Origin: Takakia lepidozioides
Lineage: Eukaryota; Streptophyta; Takakiopsida; Takakiales; Takakiaceae
DNA: 64,000 nt
Assembly (NCBI GenBank): GCA_030704615.1
Contig: CM060732.1
Location: 64,461,053-64,525,052 of the forward strand
Direction of reading: 5' to 3'
The notes under the pieces: model-generated
The model's input: only the letters and a program-made list of their open reading frames with translations
The model's database searches: none
Told to the model about the DNA's origin: nothing
Shown: positions 46,401 to 56,178 of the stretch, one piece after another
How the letters are laid out: the number at the start of each line of letters is the position of its first letter
How positions within the stretch are numbered: position 1 is the stretch's first letter
Translations under genes and position numbers: made by a program

Positions 46401-46896
46401 GGGTTTCTCCCTAGCCAGACATTCCATTGCACGTGAAGGTGCTTCAAGTAGAAGCGGTTCATGGGTACCTCCGCCTGACGCTCACTTGTGGCCAACCAGA
46501 CGGAATGGGAAGCTGGTTCGACGATTCCCTCCAACCGCAGAACACTACGGCAAAATTGAGTCCGCTAGAATGCTTCATGCTCGTGTTGTGGGAACAATGG
46601 AAGTGCCTGATCCAGGGTATGGTCGGGTCTTCACCATGATCTCATCCGCATCTGCGCTGCAGGACAGGACGTATGACATCACTGTTTCCAATTTTCCCAA
46701 TTGTACATGTCCTGATTTTGTTGGTATGCTTTCAACTAGTTTGGGAAAGAGAGGGAAGTTCATACCGTGCAAACACCTTTACTTCGTCTTCTTGAGAAGG
46801 ATGGTTGGTGATCCAAAGCGCGACTTCTTCATTCACCAAGCCACTATGAGTTTCAACGAAGTCAACACACTTCTACAGTGGGATACAACCCCATAA
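43410..46896 (+). pseudogene. MULE-like DDE transposase with SWIM zinc finger
   Basis: ATG 43410 (M-G-S, as in the copy at 54811); another in-frame ATG lies at 43395. One intron, 45421-45513 (GTGAGT..TTGCAG). N-terminal part: unknown domain, S/T/E linker, then a likely zinc module (G-H-P-W-C-R..C-N-G-H-L-K-C..C-R-H-F, 44080-44200) and C-V-H-F-G-F-H-N-H-P-V. Core: F-D-H-V-K-R-V-K-D-W (44880), G-F-M-A-D-S-A-Q-A-N-F (45065), C-L-F-H-W-T-Q and N-L-A-E-T-V-H-N (45555), which fit the D, D, C/H and E positions of MULE transposases. C-terminus: SWIM finger C-T-C-P-D-F..C-K-H-L-Y-F (46700-46790). It would cut and join the element ends. Single-base frameshifts near 44775 and 45123 break it. Confidence 0.88.
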
Positions 46897-47076
46897 AAAT
46901 CTGTGTTTTCCTTGACTACAACTTGTAATGGAATGACTGTTCAAGTCTAGTGTCTCTCAATGTATGTCATCTAACATCTTTGCTATGCATGGGTCAATGC
47001 ATTTGTCGCATTGGTTTGTCATTCTCTTTTCATTAGCAAACACAAGAAACTACCTTCAGATAGACAGATGATCAAA

Positions 47077-47312
47077 TCAACCTCGTGTCAACACGAGGTT
47101 TACTTGAAGTTCTCCAAATCCCCCTTGTGTCGACACAAGATTGATTTTAGTTCTCAGAAAACAACATCGTGTCAACACGAAGTTCATTTTTGTTCCAGGA
47201 AAACAACCTCGTGTTAACACGAGGTTTACTTGAAGTTCTCCAAATCCCCCTTGTGTCGACACAAGGTTCATTTCAGTTCTACGAAATGAAGCTCCTGTTA
47301 ACAGAAGGTTGA
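47077..47312. repeat. Palindrome array downstream of the transposase
   Basis: Six palindromes lie about 42 bp apart: CCTCGTGTCAACACGAGG type at 47077, 47162 and 47204, CCTTGTGTCGACACAAGG type at 47122 and 47247, and CTCCTGTTAACAGAAGG at 47290. The array is a tandem repeat with a period of about 127 bp, nearly two copies. The design (pyrimidine-rich arm, GTGT, two bases, ACAC) echoes the intron palindromes of the same element. Confidence 0.9.
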
Positions 47313-47409
47313 ACTCCAGGAAAGCCCAAAACCCTTCATCCGTTTCACCTTCATGTGGTGAAATCAGCAGTTGGGGGCTCCACGGTTATAGGCCCACCTT
47401 CTTTGTGGT

Positions 47410-47561
47410 GACGTGGCATGACCTGGACCAGGCTCACGCCACGTCAGCATCAACGCCACATCAGCAGCATGAGCGTAGGCTCACGCCACGCCATCGTTGT
47501 GTGAGCGTATGCTCACACGCTCACGCGCCGGGCTCACACGGTAGCGTCGTTGGTTTGAACG
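47410..47561. repeat. Right subterminal repeats, terminal repeat and target duplication
   Basis: GGCTCACGCCACGTCAGCA, GCATGAGCGTAGGCTCACGCC and GTGAGCGTATGCTCACAC words crowd the last 140 bp. The element ends with the complement of CAACGACGCTACCG followed by YGTGAGC, directly before GTTTGAACG (47553-47561). Confidence 0.7.
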
Positions 47562-48165
47562 CAAAATTCATGCCAGATCGAGGCAAGAACATGCCGCCAT
47601 ATATAGAGTGCAGGTTATGAGAAACTATTGAGCAACGGATTGTTCATGGATGAAGCTTTTCTATCCATTTGGAGCTGTGATATGAAGTTTTCATCCCCGC
47701 AGCAAGTAGGTAGGTAGGTAGTTAAAATCTACTAGGTCGTAGAATACCACATATAGCACCCCTCCTCAAATCCAGTAGAGCGAGTCTGCTCTAAAAACCG
47801 GTTATGAATTTTAGATCATACAAACTAAAACTTGCCACCCGACGCAACACTTAACTTATCCATAGAATGACTGTATGTGGAGTCTATATTTTGCCAAACT
47901 TGGTCTACCCTACTGTGCTCCTATTTGTGTTGTTTAGGTCTAGTATTGTATCTCTAGAGTATCCCAAGCATGGACTCTCTCTCTCTGGGGGATAGTTCTG
48001 GTTTAGTCTCTTAAGGTTTGGCAAACAGAAGCATACACACACACACAATCTGTGTGTGTCCCTCTCTCACACACATTTATTTTTAGTTCTTGTATATCAG
48101 GTTTTGTGTGCGCAATCGCTGCCGCAGAGGATATTTTTTTCTATCACTATCACTTTTTCTTTCTT

Positions 48166-48196
<31 letters not shown>

Positions 48197-48930
48197 TATT
48201 TTTAGGTATTGTGTAGTAGGTTTATATGCGGGGTCGCTATCGCCGAGGATAATGTCGCGATAATGTCTCATCAAGGGTAAGGAGAACCAAGGTAGGGAAC
48301 ACCGTTGAATGTAATAATGAACACTTCACTATTATATGCCATGGGTAGCCATCACCTAGTTGTGCGCTGTCTCAAGCACTAGTTTCGCAAGCATATCTTC
48401 TTTATCTCTCATTTATTTTTTGTTTCATATCTTGTATAGTTCTGTTTGTCGACAACCCTAACCACTACATCTCTTGCTTTACTTTTTATTTATTTATTTC
48501 TCTCTCTAGCTCTTTTGTTTTAGTTTTAGTTTTAGTCTACTTGTAGTTCTAGATTATTGCAGCTTTCAGGGTTTTACAAGCTGTGTAACCACATTTGGTT
48601 TGTGGGGCTGGCAGCATAGTAATCACTATCTCTGTAGCTATCCAAGGCGGGTCTCATGCAAAGGCCTTAGTAGATTTTACTGTTTGTGGAGTGTTGCATG
48701 TCTTGATATTATAGAAATATCTTTGAAGTGAGTTTCAAAGGCCATTCTGTTTTTTGTTATCCGTTTGTTGAAATTCCATATTGCTTCTTGTCAACCATGC
48801 TTAATCAAGACCTAGATTATTAGGAAAAGATTAACAAATCTCAACACCCCCCCTTTAATCTATCCTTGATTAGATTGTTCTTTTAGATCTTCTCAACATG
48901 AACTACACCCATGGCTAATCTGCAATACTC
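47562..48930. other. Spacer with CT microsatellite
   Basis: Contains a CACACACA stretch near 48040, about 15 CT units at 48163-48193, and many TCTCTC words. No gene is seen. It may include the 3' LTR of the neighbouring Copia remnant, but no boundaries were recognised. Confidence 0.4.
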
Positions 48931-48933
48931 AAG

Positions 48934-50919
48934 CTAAGCTTTTGGCAATGGCTTGATCAATGCATCACTGAGCATACGCTCAGTGCTACAGTATATTAGT
49001 TCTATTGCACCGGCTTCCACTTTCTCCCATATAAAATGATTTTGCAATTCCATATGTTTCGACCTGTCTTGAAACGAGTGAAACCTAGGATTCTTCGATA
49101 AAACAATACATGATTGATTGTCGCAATACAGCATGGTTGCCTTCAGCGCAGGAAAACCAAGTCCTCCAAGTAACTCACGAAGCCAAATGGCTTCCTTGCC
49201 TGCATGGGTAGCGGCCATGTTGCTGACTTGGTGCTAGTTGACATAGCAACAATAGCATATTTCTTACTGTGCCAAGATATGGCAGCACCATTGAGAGTAA
49301 AAACATAACCTGTAACTGAACGACGACTATTGACATCCGAAGCCCAGTCAACATCCTAGGGGAAGTCACTTAGCATGAGTTCCAAACCATGTGCAATAAA
49401 GCATAGGGTCCAACAAATTCTTGAAAAATAAAAATTCTAAAAGATTTAATTTTAACAAAAGGTTGTGGTATTATGAAAATTACATTTATAAAAAAAAGGG
49501 TATTTTTTTAATCTTTGTGTTAATTTTTTTATAAAAAGAATATATGGAAAGAAAAAAAAAAAAGGGGGGGTTGTGATTTGTACGCCTTGACTCCTTTCTA
49601 CTCACCATACCCTATCATTATACAAAGAGAACTTTCATAGTCAAGTTTTCGTCGCATAAGTTCATCAGGCACATGTACATGGGCAGGACATTCAACAACA
49701 CTAATATTACTTAGATCAGGCTTTCGACCATGCCACACTTCAAAAGGTGTAGCATTGGGTAAAGAGGAAGTCTTAGAGCGATTCTGGAGACAAGCAGTAG
49801 TTACAACTTCTGCCCAAAAAACTTTTGGAAGTTGTGCCAATTTGAGCATACACCTAGCACTCTCAACTAGAGTTTTGTTTTTTCTTTCTGATACTCCATT
49901 TGGCTGTGGAGTATACGAGGTGGTTAATTGTCGCAAGATTCCATGCTCACTACAAAAACCATTGTACTCTTTTGAAATGTATTCCCCTCTCCATCTGAGC
50001 GAAGAACTTTGAGATTCTTGCCAGTTTGTTTTTCAGCAAACGTTGAATTGTTCTGAAACTTCTCAAACACCTCACTCTTGTGTCGTAAGAAATATACCAC
50101 AGTGAAGCGGGACTTGTCATCAATGAAGGGAGTGAAATATCTAGAGCCTTTTAGTGCTTCAGTTTGCATAGGACCACATATATCCGAATGCACAAGAGCA
50201 AGCACGTCCTCTGCTCGAGTTCCTCCCCCAATAGGGTAAACTTGACGATGTTGTTTGCCTACCAAACAACTATGACAAAGAGGGATATCTAATGTCAAGG
50301 TTCCAATGACTAATGACTAATTCCTTACTCTGCATGTCCTTAATAGCTTGTAGTTTTAAGTGACCTAGCCTTTGATGCCAAAGTAGGGTACAATTTTCAT
50401 TAGTTGTTGAAGTAGAACTTAGGCTAATTTGCATTGCACAAACGCCCACTCCAACTGGGAAGAGTGTTCCTCCCATACACAACACCGTATGTGAATATCC
50501 TTCATTTTTAATGACACATTTGTCTTTACTGAAGTCAAAACTGGTTCCGCCTTGAGTCGACTTTCCCACATAGATCAATAGATTTTTTTTAAGTTTCCCG
50601 GGAACATGGAGTACATCAGCCACTTGGGTGTTGACACCCGAGGTCAAGCAAATTGTTACTCTTCCCTGTTCTATGGCTTGTTGGGTACTATCATCTCCCA
50701 AATATACAGGTAAGGGAGAATCAAAGACCTTATAGTCCGTGAACCACTCTCTATGAGGTGTCATGTGCTGTGATGCACCAGAATCCAAATACCATGTTTC
50801 ACTGGAGTTGGATCCTATGTACAAACATACAGTGAATAATTGAATACCACTGGTTTCATTAGAATTTGCAGCATTAGCTTGAGACTTGTGTGTCCATTTT
50901 GCTTTACTAGCTGTTTTCT
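48934..50919 (-). mobile_element. Ty1/Copia remnant: protease, integrase, RNase H; RT deleted
   Basis: On the minus strand, starting at the point where the second MULE-like element interrupts it (50920): the protease motif W-Y-L-D-S-G-A-S-Q-H-M-T (about 50790), gag-pre-integrase W-H-Q-R-L-G-H-L (about 50385), and integrase with C-H-S-C, H-S-D-I-C-G-P, L-R-S-D-G-E and N-G-V-S-E-R-K-N (50290-49840). After 49598 the RT domain is missing; a low-complexity stretch of A, T and G runs (49390-49590) stands there. RNase H follows (Y-C-D-N-Q-S-C-I, then K-H-M-E, 49200-48940). Integrase before RNase H identifies Copia. Frameshifts occur near 50285 and 49930. Confidence 0.9.
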
Positions 50920-51080
50920 CAATGACGCTACCGCGTGAGCGTGAGCTCACGCTATGCTGACATGGCATGAGCGTAGGGGACCAGCAGCTCATGTGGCGTG
51001 AGCGTGAGGGTGATGTGGCGTGAGCGTGCTGACATGGCAGTGAACAACGTGATGTGGCAGTCATCATGCCTACGTGGAAG
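50920..51080. repeat. Terminus and subterminal repeats of the second MULE-like element
   Basis: It begins CAATGACGCTACCGCGTGAG, matching the complement of the 47552 end at 19 of 21 bases when the next base is included. It continues with GCGTGAGC, GCTCACGC and TGACATGGC words. The preceding nine bases, CTGTTTTCT (50911-50919), would be its target duplication; no partner copy was found to the right. Confidence 0.75.
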
Positions 51081-51318
51081 TCCACGTGTCCACGTGGGAT
51101 TCGGCCAACGTGGCGGACACCATGTCAACAGAAACATGTAGCGCCTATTGCCGTGGCATTCATTCAGGGTAATTAGAATACGAAAACACCGGAAATGGGA
51201 AACCGGAAACAAATCCACGCATGCTTATCCATCCCATTTATGTTGCATTGATCACACTATTAAAATGACACACATTCATCAGTTGTGGAAATTGAATTGG
51301 ACGAAAGTCAGCTTCTTC

Positions 51319-54300
51319 CTATGTGTTTTTATCCCGCTGCATAAGTGTATTCACCTCGTTGAAACTCATGGTGGCCTGGTGAATGAAGATGTCGCATTTG
51401 GGATCACAAATCATTCTGTTCAAGAAGATAAAATAAAGATGCTTGCAGGGTACAAATTTGCCTCTCTTTCCCAAACTTGTTGAAAGCATGCCAACAAAAT
51501 CAGGACAGGTGCAGTTGGGGAAATTTGAAACTGTGATGTCGTAGAATCTGTCATGGATAGCAGATGTAGAGGTCATCATAGTGTAGATCCGACCATACCC
51601 GGGATCTGCAACTTCTGTAGTGCCTGCAACGCGTCCTAGAAGCATTCGAGCGGATTCCACCTTGCCGAAGTGCTCGGCAGTTGGAGGGAAACGACGTACT
51701 ACCTTCCCATTTCTTTTTGTTGGCCATGCATCTGGGTTGGCTGGTGTCACTCTAGAACTTCCTGAAGTGGAAGCACTTGCACGCACAGAGGCTTCTCGCT
51801 GAAGGGAGAACCCTGCCTCCTCCAACATTGCAATCTCCTGACTTGTGAGATGTGTCCCCACCTTGACTGGCCAAACGGTCGATGGAGGAGGCTTCATGAC
51901 TACTGATGGTTGCACGGTCCCACGCATGCACCTACCACAGTTGTCAGCGCAGAACCAAAATTTATGGTTTTTCGCCTGTGGCTGCCCATAAGGCTGGAAC
52001 AAACCGTTGAAGGTCGGTGCTGGAATGCAGGCACTGCCTCTGGTTATGAAGGACTTGCACTTCTCACGATTGGTGGCTCTGATTGCGGAGCACTTCACTC
52101 GAGACCCAGCTCTTGTGCGTTCTATATGCCACACTTCGTCGGAGCACGTGGACTCCACCACAGGCAAGAGCAAGTTCGACTCATTGAGAGTGGGAGATGC
52201 TGGCGTACTTTGTGAGAAACATTGCTCCGTACTGGATATTCCAGAGACGAACCTCTCATGTAATGGAACACGCGGAATGGAGAAGTTGTCCCTGTCCGCC
52301 CTGTGCGAGTCTGCATCCGACCCAGGAAGGGTGTTCAATTTTCGTTTACAGGACCCGAATCTCTCCTCACCCTCCAAATGGGGAACTCTGGACACCAGAG
52401 GAGTTCCCTCCGCACACATGCTGACAGCTCTGGCAATCTTGTTTGGATCCCCCGATCTTTTTGCAGCTCGCAACATCAACTCAGACTTGTCAGGGCCTTT
52501 GCCACCAACGCCACCCCTCAAGAAATCGCGATATTTTGTTTGTTGCTGCAGAGCTCGGATGAGATCATCTGCCGTCGCCAGATACAAATCCCGCCCCCGC
52601 TTTCTAGACTGCTGCAACCATGCATTGTGCACTGTCTCCGCTAGATTGCAAGAGGGCATGTCCGCCATCTCCTCAATTGACAAGTGTTGCAGAAAAGGGA
52701 AAACACACATCAGGACAGACAGGTACACCCCATGACAGCAGACATGATTCGAAATGCATACAAAGCCAATGAGAATACATGATCTGAAATTCAGGTACCG
52801 TTGTCATGCATGCTCCCCATTGTCTGTACCGGAAGTGCCAAAATGCTAGCCAGTCTTCCAGCGCTCTCATACTGTCTTCTGATACAGCCCCAGATGAGAA
52901 CCACTAGGCACGAATCGACTGGAACAAAGTATTTGCCTCCGCCATGCTTTTGGCATCTTTGTACTGTTTGCATAGTTTAAGATGAATCGCCCGCATGTCC
53001 AGTCTGATGTCTGCCTTGGTATGTTTATCAAGGGACTGCGTCCAATGGAAAAGACATGTTCGCTCTCTTCCTGGCATTGGCACTTTTGGATCTCCTGAGC
53101 CGAACACAATGCGAACAACATTGAAATTCGCTTGAGCACTGTCGGCCATAAAACCAGCGAAATTTGGGGATGGGACACCATGGGATGCCATCACGCGAAT
53201 GAGACATCTCCACATAAGCTGCTGCGACTCCGCATCCTCTGATTGCATGTCACACACTGCAATATATATGACTCGCTGGTAGAAAGGATCGTAAACATGG
53301 CACGCCATTGTTGTCCAGTCTTTCACTCGTTTGACGTGATCAAACATAAAGAAACAGTTCTGCAGATCGCCATCTTTTTGCATGCGCTTGACAAGGCTCA
53401 CTCCACTGCCCTCCCCTGCTGTTGACATTTTGAAATTGTACGCTTTGTTGGATCCTTGACTTGGGAACACGCTGTCTTGAATGTAGTCGTACATGCTCCA
53501 AGATTTCAATTCCAAAATGTTATCAATATACCCTCTGTTTGCAGAGCCCATCCTCAATGCATTCACCTGGTTTCTAATGTTCGGTGAGCTCAAGGTTGAG
53601 AAGTGATCCATAACATTGTCCAAGGCATGCCCATCCAACTTCCTGACCACAGAGTCCCCTACACTCAGAATATGGCTTTCCAGGAAACTCTTGCTTGCTC
53701 CAAGCACAATTGCGGAGGTGGTGGCTGTTGGATTGCTCTCATACTCCTGTCTTATCAACTTGGACACTGTTTGAACACTCTCCCTGCGATCCCCCTTCGC
53801 CACAGGATGGTTGTGCAATCCAAAATGTACACAGGCTCTAGTCATGTTTTTCAAACGGTGAACAACATATTACTTGCGTGCTGCACACATTGCCAGACAG
53901 GAAGGCGCTTGTTTGCAGAACTTGCAAACGAAAGTGTTGAAACTTGGAGGTGCCTCACTGGGTTTGAATGGATTTTCGGCGACATCCTCCCACTCGCACT
54001 GGTTGTGAACCTTGAACCGTTGGAAATGCCTACAATTCAAATTCTCGCACATGAGGTGCCCATTGCACAGGCTTCTCCAAAAGACGAGGTTGTCATGATT
54101 TTGAATATTGGATGTCTTCGTTCTGCACCACGGGTGTCCATCTCCTCTCTTGTCCATTCCTTGCATGAGGCTAGTGACGGGTCCATCCTGCCCAGGTGGA
54201 GGTAGCTCAAAGCTGACATCCCCATCATAAGCATTCGGCAGGAACTCCACACACTCAATAGGGACTGTCTCCCAGTCAATCCCCCGCAATTCACTCTGGA

Positions 54301-54811
54301 AACCGGGCATTCCTCCCATTGACTTCAGTTTAGGAATGACACTGATGAGGTGTGTCACTTCCGGTTTGACGAAAGGCAGTGTTTGCACATAAATTGGGAT
54401 GTTGGGAATGTCCTCGGAGGAGGAGTCTGAGAGCTCAACTATTGGGGTGGAAGTAGTGGTCTCCGTCTTCACGACGATATTCCTTTTCTCTTGAGCAACA
54501 AAACCAGTTGTTCCCGTGGAGACATACGAACCACTGGACTGCCGCCGAGGAGCTTCGACGACCCTATATCTTCCTGGAGGCACTCTCCACTGACTCACAA
54601 GAGAATTATCATCCGGTTTCTGAAATGAGTACTTGATCAACTTCCCATGCACATCGTAGACCTCTTTTTCAAGGAAAACAGTACCAATCTGGTACTCGAA
54701 ACGGGTTGCCAGGAGATGCTCTTGCGCAATTGCGTAACCATTGGAATCAGCATCCTTCGAGAAAGGGACAAGCTTCTCCGTAGAGTAAAACTCCGCTTCA
54801 GCCGAACCCAT
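51319..54811 (-). pseudogene. Second MULE-like SWIM transposase
   Basis: A close relative (roughly 70% by eye) of the 43.4-kb transposase, same domain order, ATG at 54811 in a CACCATGG context. The zinc module G-H-P-W-C-R lies at about 54130, G-F-M-A-D-S-A-Q-A-N-F at about 53150, N-L-A-E-T-V-H-N at about 52640 and the SWIM finger C-T-C-P-D-F..C-K-H-L-Y-F at 51520-51440. Damage: TAA at 53870-53872 where relatives have Gln, TAG at 52904-52906 where they have Trp, and a splice acceptor changed from CAG to CAA just before the M-x-x-E-E-M-A-D-M exon (about 52685). It otherwise keeps its frame over long stretches, so it decayed recently. Confidence 0.88.
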
Positions 54812-55428
54812 GGTGGAGGACGACTAATTCCGAAGTAGACGGAGCTCGAAAGTGGAGAGGCCCACGACTCCCGTGGATATCTTTCATCAATACATGACAG
54901 ACAGTTAAAGGGTCATTGAAGAACAGTTGCTAAAACAGATGTGAAACAATTATGTGCTTGCCCACACCCAGTGCCACACCCAGTGCAAAAGACGGCTAAG
55001 CCGGAAAATTTGGGATATGTAATGTTTCCAGGCACGTGGGCCCAGACATTGCATTCATAGCACGGCTGCCAGAATGGGTGCAGAACCAATGAGAAGTTCT
55101 GAACCGCCGGAATGCAAAAATCAACTTGCACATGTATGGACATCGAATCCAGGGTATGGCCATACAGACACAAGAGGTGACGGCGTCCAGTGCCAAATGC
55201 ACAAATTTTTCTGTGCTACGTGGACACGTGTGAGGGGAACCCATGCATAACCGTCGCGAGCGTTGCCCTACCTGCATCCCCTCGCACAACGTTTTTGGGC
55301 CCAACAGACCCTCATTTTCAAGCTGGAGACTAGAAGGAGACTCAGTTCCCACCGAGAGAGCAGCAGGCGTAGAAGGCAATTTTTTTTTTTTCACCTCAGC
55401 GCGAGAGAGGAAGAGGGCGAGAGAGAGA
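54812..55428. promoter_or_regulatory. Divergent region of the second element
   Basis: Same position and similar length as 42730-43409: it separates the transposase start from a rightward basic ORF. Contains CACACCCAGTGC repeats near 54965. Confidence 0.4.
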
Positions 55429-55788
55429 ATGAGAGGTTGCAAGCTCGAGTTGACGCTGCAAGAGATAGCAGAGGAGAGTTCGGCCCTGGATGCAGAACAC
55501 ATGACGACGCAGGACCAGGTGATCGGAGCTGCCGAAGGAGGGGATGAAATACCATCAGATAGCGACACAGAGGATATGGACACAGAGGAGCCCGACGCTG
55601 TTGCTAAGGAGCCCACGCCAAAGGGGAAGAGTGTTGTTGAGAACGAGGCGACTCTGAAGAGGAAGCAGGCTGCGCAGACCTCCATTGCCGCTGCAACCAA
55701 GGCTTCAGGGAGTGCACCCCCGAAAGCACCGAAGGTTATGATCTTCCTTCCTGCTGCAGCACGACTTCAGAAGCCGAGGCTCGTCTGA
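55429..55788 (+). pseudogene. Probable first exon of the partner (ParB-methyltransferase) gene
   Basis: ATG 55429, 119 codons. The upstream frame F-F-T-S-A-R-E-R-K-R-A-R-E-R-M-R resembles the start of the large gene at 42.73 kb (F-T-S-N-K-Q-R-A-R-A-K-E-R-M-R), and both continue as acidic, low-complexity proteins. Position and orientation relative to the transposase are the same. No ParB or methyltransferase exons follow. An alternative is that this is the 5' exon of the DnaJ gene that begins 400 bp later. Confidence 0.45.
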
Positions 55789-56178
55789 GGTGTGATCTGG
55801 TAGTGTTTCTAGTCTTTCTGATCAGCAAGTCCGCCAGTCTGTTCAAGTTCAGTTTGTTGCAAATTCGTGATTACTCAGAGACTTCTTCGTGATCCCCTAT
55901 TTCAGAGAGGCAGAGCTGGAGCTAGAAAATGATCCCTTCGTCAGACATCTTCGATGTGTATTTGTTCGTTCTTTGTCTTCATAGAAGCGTCCTACTGGAT
56001 GGAGTGTTGTCCACTATGTCGAAGCCATTACCAACTGTCTGCCGACATACACTAAACCCTAATTTCTGTTCCCAGATTCCTCCTGGTTTCCTAATACTGA
56101 GCTTTGCTTCTAGGAATACTAGTTTCATACTGTTCAATGATCTTCTGCCAGATTCTGACTAGGTCGGTGGCTTTGCAG

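Larger units (their letters stand above)
36767..47552. mobile_element. MULE-like transposon with ParB-methyltransferase and SWIM transposase genes
   Basis: The proposed complete element is 10.8 kb. It is flanked by GTTTGAACG at 36758-36766 and again at 47553-47561, a 9-bp direct repeat, the usual target duplication size for Mutator-like elements. The ends abutting the duplication are imperfect inverted repeats (left AATGCTTGCGCGTGAGCCTG, right GACGCTACCGTGTGAGCCCG after four further bases, 14 of 20 matching). The right end is confirmed by a second family member at 50920, which starts with nearly the same bases. Inside are two divergent genes, heads about 680 bp apart: a leftward ParB-like/amino-methyltransferase gene and a rightward MULE transposase. 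Palindrome arrays lie in introns, downstream of the transposase and near the ends. Both genes are now broken. Confidence 0.75.

Noticed and set aside
47000-51400. Treating the convergent transposase copies as one giant inverted repeat
   Set aside because: The copies are only about 70% alike, each has its own terminus, and a Copia remnant lies between, so they are separate insertions.
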